In this document: positions 1-5,304 of the stretch, piece after piece | How the letters are laid out: the number at the start of each line of letters is the position of its first letter | Position numbering within the stretch: position 1 is the stretch's first letter | Assembly (NCBI GenBank): GCA_029262715.1 | Contig: JAJCYX010000381.1 | Location: 1 to 6,336 of the forward strand | Direction of reading: 5' to 3' | DNA length: 6,336 bases | Source of the DNA: Chloroflexota bacterium | GTDB lineage: Bacteria; Chloroflexota; Dehalococcoidia; Lucifugimonadales; Lucifugimonadaceae | Translations under genes and position numbers: made by a program | The notes under the pieces: model-generated | The model's input: only the letters and a program-made list of their open reading frames with translations | The model's database searches: none | What the model was told of the DNA's origin: nothing

Positions 1-554
1 TCGATCACCGGCACAACAACCCTGAAGTGTATGTCCCAGTGTCTCAAGTGAGTCGTCAGCATATTTTCAATCGTCTGCCACAGTTCACCCGGGTTCAGCT
101 CCGAGAAGTGGACGGCCTTCATCTCCTTGAGGTCCGCTTTAAGCTCCGGCAGCCACTTCGTGTCCCAGTTCGCCCTGACCCTGTGCATCTGGGGATCAAT
201 ATTCTGGGTTCGACCGGCCTTCTCCTCGTCCGTCAACGGAGGAGCGGTCGAAGCGTTATAAGGGTAGCCGTTGACGATTTTCGAGCGACTTCCTGAACGA
301 TAAGTGCCGAGATACTTTCCGGCCGCGTTCGAGCCCGCTCGAGAAAAACTGCCTACCGCTGTGGTCATTTGCGTTCGCGGCAGAGGGGAATGGAAATTGT
401 CCCAGGACCAGAGCAGCGTCGGCTCTATCTCGTCTTCCCAGTCGACAGGGAAGTCTGGGCGCTCAGGAATAACGGTGCCCGCCGGTTCTGCTGTGCCAGA
501 ACCCCCTGTGCCTAACCCATCTGAACTTGAGGCATCTGTACTGTTGTCAGTCAT
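1..554 (-). CDS. PEP-utilising-type enzyme, N-terminal part (3' end beyond window)
   Basis: Reading the minus strand from ATG at 554 gives 184 codons with no stop, running off the left edge. The product is soluble and has no signal peptide. After a Ser/Gly-rich, probably disordered N-terminus (residues 1-30) comes FPVDWED (35-41), then W49, W51 and the stretch DNFHSPLP (52-59). Near the edge is a helical segment with WLPELKADL (134-142) and LRHWDIHF (170-177). This pattern recalls the N-terminal part of large PEP-utilising/pyruvate-phosphate-dikinase-like proteins, whose phospho-histidine swivelling domain would lie in the missing C-terminus. The family call is from memory of such sequences, not a search, so the substrate is unknown. 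The start is uncertain: the frame stays open upstream to a TAA at 663-665, a GTG at 626 is an alternative, and neither start has a strong Shine-Dalgarno. It is transcribed divergently from the deacetylase gene. Confidence 0.6.
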   Translation of the reverse strand, partial: MTDNSTDASSSDGLGTGGSGTAEPAGTVIPERPDFPVDWEDEIEPTLLWSWDNFHSPLPRTQMTTAVGSFSRAGSNAAGKYLGTYRSGSRSKIVNGYPYNASTAPPLTDEEKAGRTQNIDPQMHRVRANWDTKWLPELKADLKEMKAVHFSELNPGELWQTIENMLTTHLRHWDIHFRVVVPVI

Positions 555-748
555 AGGTATGGTTTTTGTCCCTGGTCTCAGCCTGGCTTCGGGCAGCTCA
601 ATTTCGGAGAAACTAGGGTAAGCCACCGATTGCTCGTGCGCATATTGTTCGCAAACGGGATTTTATCGGTACGCTGTGCGAGCCAATTTTGAAAATTCGG
701 CAAATCCAACGATTAGATCGGTACTGACACAAGAGGTCAACGCAACAT
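555..748. promoter_or_regulatory. Divergent intergenic region with candidate promoters
   Basis: These 194 bases separate the leftward PEP-utilising-type gene from the rightward deacetylase gene, so both promoters should lie here. For the rightward gene, TTGAAA (689-694) and TTAGAT (713-718) are 18 bases apart and sit just ahead of the AGAGG ribosome site at 732-736. For the leftward gene, a good -10-like TAAAAT (minus strand, 665 to 660) has only a weak TTGGCT (686 to 681) upstream, at a short 15-base spacing. A 13-base inverted repeat, AATTTTGAAAATT (685-697), overlaps the rightward -35 and lies next to the leftward one. The promoter calls are by eye and weak. Confidence 0.3.
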
Positions 749-1438
749 ATGGATCAGGAAACTGTGCTCGTCGTGACACCGCATCCGGACGACTCGGAGT
801 CAGCCGCCGGAGGGACCATCGCAAGGTGGTGTGCTGAAGGAAAGCGGGTTGTCCTCGTAGTCTGCACTGATGGCAGCAAAGGAACCGGTGACCGCTCGAT
901 AGTCCCGGCCGATCTTGCGAAGACCCGAGAGAAAGAGACGCTGAACGCGGCGAAGGTCTACGGCCTTGCCGAGGTTGTGTTTCTGCGTCTGCCCGATCAA
1001 GCGCTGGAGGACACCGAAGAATTTCGAGAGAAGATCGTTCGCCAGATCCGCACTCACAGGCCAGATATCGTTCTATCGATCGAGCCAAACCGCCCGTACA
1101 TCCGCCACCGTGACCACGTGATGGCTGGCAGGGTGACACTCGACGCCGTTTTTCCGTATGCGCGAGATCACCTTGCATTTCCCGAACACCTTGCTGAAGG
1201 GCTTGAACCGCACAAGGTCGAGGACATCTGGATTTACCGTGCTGAGGAACCAGACACATTTGTTGATGTGACCGATTACTTCGAGGCCCGGCAAAACGCG
1301 CTGCACTCGCACGTTAGCCAGGTTGGTGAGAGGACCGATGAACGTGATGAGCGGTCCAAGAAGCGGTTGACGGAAGCTGGAGCAAAGATGGGTGTTGGCA
1401 TGGCCGAGCAGTTCAAACGGATCAAGATGAACCGCTAA
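749..1438 (+). CDS. PIG-L/LmbE family deacetylase
   Basis: The 229-residue product matches the PIG-L/LmbE family of zinc-dependent N-deacetylases, which remove acetyl groups from GlcNAc-type or related substrates; the usual length is about 220-280. The hallmark PHPDDSE lies at residues 11-17, so H12 and D15 should bind zinc and D14 would be the catalytic base. The second half of the metal site is HRDH (120-123), supplying H123. The family's TDGSKGT segment is at 40-46. There is no signal peptide, so it is cytoplasmic. The start is ATG at 749, with AGAGG at 732-736 about 12 bases upstream, slightly long. It is followed after 59 bases by an oxidoreductase gene on the same strand, which suggests a shared role in modifying a sugar or cyclitol derivative. 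The actual substrate cannot be read from the sequence; mycothiol or bacillithiol pathway enzymes belong to the same fold, but nothing here points to them. Confidence 0.9.
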   Translation: MDQETVLVVTPHPDDSESAAGGTIARWCAEGKRVVLVVCTDGSKGTGDRSIVPADLAKTREKETLNAAKVYGLAEVVFLRLPDQALEDTEEFREKIVRQIRTHRPDIVLSIEPNRPYIRHRDHVMAGRVTLDAVFPYARDHLAFPEHLAEGLEPHKVEDIWIYRAEEPDTFVDVTDYFEARQNALHSHVSQVGERTDERDERSKKRLTEAGAKMGVGMAEQFKRIKMNR

Positions 1439-1482
1439 TTGCGTGCTACGCTTCCGGCTCATTCGGTATCCAGTCACAGTCC

Positions 1483-1488
1483 AGGGAG
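1483..1488 (+). promoter_or_regulatory. Ribosome binding site of the oxidoreductase gene
   Basis: AGGGAG lies 9 bases upstream of ATG 1498 and supports that start. It falls in the 59-base gap after the deacetylase stop codon. I see no terminator in that gap, which is consistent with co-transcription. Confidence 0.6.
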
Positions 1489-1497
1489 CGAGATCAC

Positions 1498-2571
1498 ATG
1501 GCACGAAGAATTGGCGTCATAGGCGCCGGGTTCGGGACCCAGGTCCATGTGCCCGCATTTCGGTCCGAAGGCTGGGACGTTGCGGCGCTGTTTAGCAGAA
1601 ACCCTGAGCGAGCGCGCTCAGCTGCGGCCGAGGCTGGCGTGCCAGACGTGCACACCGACGCGCTGGAACTGATCAACCGGGACAACCTCGACGCTATTGC
1701 AATTGCCACGCCTCCCGGTCAGCACCACGAACTAGCTATCGCCGCTCTGAAGTCCGGGAAGCACGTCGTGTGCGAGAAGCCGTTCGCCGTTGACGCTCAG
1801 CAGGCAAAAGAGATGTCTGATGTGGCGGAGCAGAGCGGATTGACCGCAATGATCGCCCACGAATTTCGCCACACGCCACAACGGGCATTTATCAAAGAGC
1901 TACTCACTGACGGTTACGTCGGTGAGTTCAAGTTCTGCAACATGGAACTGTTCTTCAACCGCGGCGTCCCTGCCGATCCACCGACCATGACGTGGGCGCA
2001 CAGGAAATCCGAAGGCGGCGGCTTCCTCGGCGCTCTCGGGTCACACTACATCGACGGTCTACGCTACTGGTTCGGAGATGTGGACACCGTTAGGGGCAAC
2101 CTGATGACAGTCAGGCCCGATGTGACCGACCCGGCTACCGGCAATGTAGTCCAGTCCGAGACCGACGACACGTTCTCTTTTACGCTGACGTTCAAGAATG
2201 GTGGAGTGGCAACCATGTCGGCCTCTTTCGCACTGATCCCGTCCCGCGGCGCGCGTGTCGCTGTGATGGGTACGAACGGAACGCTGTACGCGGAGCAAGG
2301 CGGACCAAACCCTGCCGAGGATGGTGTGACGTCAGGTGGTCAGAACGGTGAGCCGCTCAAAGTACTTGAGACTCCCGAGCGCCTGATGCCGTTCAAGGAT
2401 GACCGAGACCCGAGGCTAATGGCGTTCAGGCTTCTTGTACGAGACTTCAACAGCGGTATCGAGAACCGCGTTTCGCCAGCACCCAGTTTTGTCGACGGCC
2501 TGCGCTGTCAGGAGATTCTGGATGCTGTTCGAGAATCAGATGCCACTGGCAATGTCGTAAAGCTCGGATAG
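1498..2571 (+). CDS. Gfo/Idh/MocA family NAD(P)-dependent oxidoreductase
   Basis: The 357-residue product has the usual two-domain layout and length of this family, which oxidises or reduces sugars, inositols and their amino or acid derivatives with NAD(P). The Rossmann domain opens with IGVIGAGFGTQVHVPA (5-20), giving the GxGxxG-type loop G9-A10-G11-F12-G13. The conserved EKP is at 93-95, its lysine being the expected catalytic or cofactor-positioning residue. The C-terminal alpha/beta domain begins around residue 125 and carries GGGFLGALGSHYID (173-186), whose H183 matches the conserved active-site histidine. In many members an aspartate stands four residues before this histidine; here it is A179, so chemistry may differ from inositol dehydrogenase-like enzymes. 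It has no signal peptide and is cytoplasmic. It lies directly downstream of the PIG-L gene and converges on the secreted-protein gene to its right. Substrate unknown. Confidence 0.9.
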   Translation: MARRIGVIGAGFGTQVHVPAFRSEGWDVAALFSRNPERARSAAAEAGVPDVHTDALELINRDNLDAIAIATPPGQHHELAIAALKSGKHVVCEKPFAVDAQQAKEMSDVAEQSGLTAMIAHEFRHTPQRAFIKELLTDGYVGEFKFCNMELFFNRGVPADPPTMTWAHRKSEGGGFLGALGSHYIDGLRYWFGDVDTVRGNLMTVRPDVTDPATGNVVQSETDDTFSFTLTFKNGGVATMSASFALIPSRGARVAVMGTNGTLYAEQGGPNPAEDGVTSGGQNGEPLKVLETPERLMPFKDDRDPRLMAFRLLVRDFNSGIENRVSPAPSFVDGLRCQEILDAVRESDATGNVVKLG

Positions 2572-2740
2572 CTCCCGAACCGACCTGACTCTGCTCGTTG
2601 TTGAGATGCCTGGAGTCCCATTCCATTTCCTGATCGACGCGAAAAGGCTCGCCGGGCGATAAGCCCGACGAGCCTTCTCATCGAATCCTTAGAAGTTTGA
2701 CCTTCAGGATCTTACTGATCCATCCAATCAACCAAGGCGA
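2572..2740. other. Convergent intergenic region
   Basis: These 169 bases separate the stop codons of the oxidoreductase (plus) and the 720-residue secreted protein (minus). The region holds the hairpin terminator at 2644-2676 and a small inverted repeat, GGATC-TTACT-GATCC (2707-2721). I see no gene in it. Confidence 0.7.
2644..2676 (-). terminator. Hairpin terminator between convergent genes
   Basis: The arms 2644-2657 and 2663-2676 form a 14-pair stem around a 5-base loop. Read on the minus strand, the single imperfect pair becomes a G-T wobble and the stem is followed by TTTTC, so it best fits termination of the leftward secreted-protein gene, about 65 bases past its stop. On the plus strand the same hairpin has one C-A mismatch and a poorer T-tract, but it could also stop read-through from the oxidoreductase gene. 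Confidence 0.8.
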
Positions 2741-4903
2741 CTAGCTAGCTGAAACAAAACCTGTCAGCTGAACCGAGCCGAACTGGTTACCAATGTTCAA
2801 CGGCTGTGAGCAGGAAGTGTGGAATTCCACGTGCTGCAACAGGTTGCCGTCGGCATCCAGCACCAGAACGAATGTCTTGGAACCGAGCTTCTTCTTTTTC
2901 TTGCCATCTCCGGTATCGGCATTGATGTCAAACGAGTCACCGAGTGCAACAGTGCCATCGAACCAGACTTTCAATTTCTTGTCGTCCATGTTCTCTTTGT
3001 TAATGGCAACGATCCGCACAGACGCCGCATCATTCGGGTCGCCAACAACGTTGACTTTGCCGTCATCTTGCGTGTGTGAAGTGGCGTCATCGCCATCCCC
3101 TGTGTAGACCATGGTCAACAGGACCGGCTTGCCCGTCGCACAACTGTCAACTGCGGCTTCGGGAGCGTAGTAGTGACTCGGGTCTTCGTCTGTGACGTCA
3201 TTACCGACCGGGATACCACCGTCATCGACAGGTGTGCCAACAACAGTTGACAGGTTGCCGTACTGACCAGCTTCCGCAACTCCCGAGGCGGTGTAGACCC
3301 ACTCTTCACCCGGGTCCAGCTTGCCGTCCATGTCAGTGTCTCCAACATTGAAGAGACCGTCCAGAACCGCGTCTGGGCTGAAGTCATCACTGGTGTCGCC
3401 GGGGGTGCCGGCGTCATCGACAACCATAACGTCCACAATTTCAGCGTCACCAGGGTTGGTAACGAGGTAGGTCCAGGTGATTGTGTCTCCAACCTGTGCC
3501 AAAGGACCAGTCGGGGTGTCAGCATCCTCACCAATGTCCGATGAAGGACCTGGAAGCGCTGCTACTCCCTCTTTACCGACCCAGCCTGTAACGAGCACGG
3601 AACCAAACTGGTCACCGAGCATCAGCGGCTGAGAGCAGGAGGTGTGGAAATTCACGGTTTGAAGAAGGTTGTCGGCAAGGTCGAACACAAAGATCGTCGT
3701 GTTCGAGCCGAGCTTGACCTTCTTGTCACTTACAACGTTTGCAGGGTTCAGTTCGTAGGAATCACCAAGCCCAACAATTCCGTCGAAGAAGACCTTGGCC
3801 TTGTCGTCGTCAAGGGACTTCTTGTCCGTTCCGACTATCCGCACGAACGAGGCGTCGTTTGGATCGCCAACGACGTTCCCCTTGTCAGCGTCCTGCGAGT
3901 GGTTTGAAGCATCGTCACCGTCACCGGTGTAGACCAGTGTCAGAATTACGGGCTTGCCCACTGTCTCACACGTATCACCGCTACTAAACGGCGTCACGCG
4001 AGTGAACTTCTCGATGTCAATTGCGCCTTCAAGCTCAACAGGAACCGGCAGGCTCAATGCTGCAGCAGTCCATGCGAATGAAGCAGGGAGGTCGCCTGAA
4101 CCCAGGTCATCACGTGAGTGAGCCTGAACAGTTAGCGATGTTGAACCTGCAGGAATGTCGACCGAAATCTCGATCGTGTCCCATTCGTCCCCGTCACCGC
4201 CGTTCATCAGGTTCGAGAACAGTACCGGACCAGCGCCCGCGTCAACCTCAATAGAGGTTGGGCGATTGGCTCCACCGCCACTCACTTCACCCTCAACGCT
4301 CGAGAAGAACATGTCGAGTGTTGCGGTTCTGTCAGTCGCCGTAGCATCGAAGGTGAAGGTCTGCGCAACGGTCGTGTCCAGCGGTGCTGCAAAGTTTATG
4401 AACGCAAGGTCGTTGCCGTCCCTGACTTCGATGGACCGTGCCGAGCCATCGTCAACTATCACCAGGACTCCAGCGCCGTTGTTGGCCTTGTTGAAATCCA
4501 TGTCTGTGACGGTTAGCGAGTTTGCGCCCGGTCCAACCAGTCCGAGATCGGTGATATCCGCTCGGTGGGTCTGGCTGTGGGTAAATCCGAAGAACGTTGT
4601 TCGTTCGCTGATCGGAGTACCGGTAACGGCAATACCGTTAACCAGTAGTTCGGTGTCCGGCACACTGGAGAAGAAACCTTCCCAGTAAAACAGGACCTGT
4701 TTCACTGTGGCGCCAGCAGGGACGACGAAATCGATAGTCCCCGGCTGAGTTATCAAGCCTGTACCGGCCGAGATGACATCGGTTCCATCGGCGATAACGA
4801 TACTGGGTGTTCCGAGCCCCTCTGTGCCGTCAGCGGAAACGAGCTGGGTTCCCAGAGCAGCCAGTAGGACCACAGCCAGTAAGGCCGCCAGTCTCTTCCT
4901 CAT
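2741..4903 (-). CDS. Secreted modular surface protein with DUF11/DUF7507-like domain
   Basis: The 720-residue product has a clear Sec signal peptide: basic MRKR, a hydrophobic core and likely cleavage after VSA (residue 24). Residues about 30-285 are a beta-rich module (PAGATVKQVLFYWEG near 62-76, then HRADIT and GAGVLVIVDDGS) resembling DUF3344-type surface domains. Residues 312-442 and 588-716 are two diverged copies of a module that opens with Cys-x(2-3)-GKP and YTGDGDDA and ends with HTSCSQPL and QFGSV. Between them, about 457-580, is a DUF11/DUF7507-like domain (DTITWTYLVTNPGD, then DPSHYY) with a perfect EF-hand-type loop at 522-533 (D522, D524, D526, G527, L529, E533). Cysteines 312/423 and 588/698 may pair as disulfides. 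I see no LPXTG, PEP-CTERM or C-terminal membrane helix, so it is probably released or held non-covalently. The start is fixed by CAGGAG seven bases upstream. Biological role unknown; adhesion or cell-surface structure is a guess from the domains. Confidence 0.88.
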   Translation of the reverse strand: MRKRLAALLAVVLLAALGTQLVSADGTEGLGTPSIVIADGTDVISAGTGLITQPGTIDFVVPAGATVKQVLFYWEGFFSSVPDTELLVNGIAVTGTPISERTTFFGFTHSQTHRADITDLGLVGPGANSLTVTDMDFNKANNGAGVLVIVDDGSARSIEVRDGNDLAFINFAAPLDTTVAQTFTFDATATDRTATLDMFFSSVEGEVSGGGANRPTSIEVDAGAGPVLFSNLMNGGDGDEWDTIEISVDIPAGSTSLTVQAHSRDDLGSGDLPASFAWTAAALSLPVPVELEGAIDIEKFTRVTPFSSGDTCETVGKPVILTLVYTGDGDDASNHSQDADKGNVVGDPNDASFVRIVGTDKKSLDDDKAKVFFDGIVGLGDSYELNPANVVSDKKVKLGSNTTIFVFDLADNLLQTVNFHTSCSQPLMLGDQFGSVLVTGWVGKEGVAALPGPSSDIGEDADTPTGPLAQVGDTITWTYLVTNPGDAEIVDVMVVDDAGTPGDTSDDFSPDAVLDGLFNVGDTDMDGKLDPGEEWVYTASGVAEAGQYGNLSTVVGTPVDDGGIPVGNDVTDEDPSHYYAPEAAVDSCATGKPVLLTMVYTGDGDDATSHTQDDGKVNVVGDPNDAASVRIVAINKENMDDKKLKVWFDGTVALGDSFDINADTGDGKKKKKLGSKTFVLVLDADGNLLQHVEFHTSCSQPLNIGNQFGSVQLTGFVSAS
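2756..3142 (-). repeat. Cysteine-bracketed module, copy B (residues 588-716)
   Basis: This encodes the second copy of the roughly 130-residue module in the 720-residue protein. It shares with copy A (3578-3970) the GKPV-LLT start, YTGDGDDA, VVGDPNDA, a Lys/Asp-rich middle, LGDS, HTSCSQPL and QFGSV, at roughly 60% identity by eye. It carries a run of five lysines (669-673). It may correspond to the domain catalogued as DUF7467, which I recall only loosely. Confidence 0.75.
3578..3970 (-). repeat. Cysteine-bracketed module, copy A (residues 312-442)
   Basis: This encodes the first copy of the module described for 2756-3142. The conserved pair here is C312 and C423. It is flanked by IDIEKFT (295-301) on its N-side and by IGEDADTPTGP (457-467) on its C-side. 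These strings normally lie next to each other at the start of DUF11/DUF7507-type repeats, so this copy looks inserted into that linker. Confidence 0.75.
4049..4723 (-). repeat. Shared N-terminal module, copy 1 (in the 720-residue protein)
   Basis: This aligns without any length change to 5662-6336 at a constant offset of 1613 bases. It encodes residues 61-285; I count 26 differing residues of 225, about 88% identity. Identity is highest at the high-coordinate end: 4553-4723 differs from 6166-6336 at only 2 of 171 bases. The homology ends abruptly after the ALSL motif (281-285), where the two proteins switch to different C-terminal modules. The true 5' limit cannot be seen because the other copy runs off the window. 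Confidence 0.9.
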
Positions 4904-4910
4904 ATATTCA

Positions 4911-4916
4911 CTCCTG
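4911..4916 (-). promoter_or_regulatory. Ribosome binding site of the 720-residue protein gene
   Basis: CAGGAG on the minus strand lies seven bases upstream of the ATG at 4903. It is the strongest Shine-Dalgarno in the window and fixes this start, which also coincides with the signal peptide. Confidence 0.8.
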
Positions 4917-5233
4917 ATTCAATCTACGATCGGCGTGATTGACGATCAGCAGGTTTCTATTGCCATATCAACGAATGCCGGGAATGCGAAAACCTAGCAC
5001 ACCTTTTGCACACTTTCAGTGAATAACGCGTGAATGAAGTCTCATCTTGGTGCCCCCAAAGGCGCGCGTCCGAGCCTGGTTAGGGAAGATAAATCTGGTG
5101 CTGATATGTGAGAATGAAGCCAGGTATCCCGCGCAATCGCTGTTTGCGTTGAAACGAAATCGCCGGAGAATCTCACAGCCGACGCGATCAATTTGCGAAA
5201 CCGCGATCAGAGATACAGATCCGTTGTACGCGA

Positions 5234-5268
5234 AGAGGCCCGCCGAGTGTTTTGCTCGGCGGGCCTCT
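5234..5268 (-). terminator. Strong hairpin terminator after the CTPGYWK-type protein gene
   Basis: The arms 5234-5247 and 5255-5268 form a perfect 14-pair GC-rich stem with a 7-base loop (TGTTTTG). It starts 37 bases past the stop codon of the leftward gene at 5305. The T-tract after it on the minus strand is poor (TCTTCG), so release may depend on the stem strength. It would shield the downstream 720-residue protein gene from read-through and implies that gene has its own promoter. Confidence 0.75.
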
Positions 5269-5304
5269 CTTCAACTAATCGGTAGCTTTACCAGGTTGAA
5301 CTGG

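Larger units (their letters stand above)
4904..5304. other. 401-base intergenic region upstream of the 720-residue protein gene
   Basis: I see no convincing gene here; the open frames have no protein-like composition and overlap a terminator. The region holds the ribosome site of the 720-residue protein gene (4911-4916), the terminator of the next gene (5234-5268) and, between them, probably the promoter for the 720-residue protein. A weak minus-strand candidate is TTCACT (5023 to 5018) and TGCTAG (4999 to 4994), 18 bases apart. Also present are two GCACAC copies 11 bases apart (4997-5002, 5008-5013) and two CGCGATCA copies 19 bases apart (5183-5190, 5202-5209), either of which could be a regulator site. 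I recognise no riboswitch or tRNA. Confidence 0.5.

Noticed and set aside
27..621. Two plus-strand open frames at 27-296 and 304-621
   Set aside because: The opposite strand carries one continuous, protein-like frame across 1-554 with family-like motifs. The plus-strand translations have no recognisable domain and are best read as its antisense shadows.
1449..1460. Resemblance of CTTCCGGCTC to part of the E. coli lac promoter
   Set aside because: Only about ten bases match, all within the spacer and not the -35 or -10 boxes, so it is a chance similarity.
663..1504. Minus-strand open frames opposite the PIG-L gene
   Set aside because: The plus strand has the PHPDD and HxxH motifs of a complete enzyme. 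The antisense frames are Arg/Ser/Cys-rich with no domain pattern.
3115..3534. 139-residue minus-strand frame inside the 720-residue protein gene
   Set aside because: It is an out-of-frame reading of the same strand, repetitive in Trp, Thr and Ser, inside a well-supported domain.
5040..5230. Possible riboswitch or tRNA in the long intergenic region
   Set aside because: I found no tRNA arms, T-loop consensus or recognisable riboswitch core on either strand, only short direct repeats.
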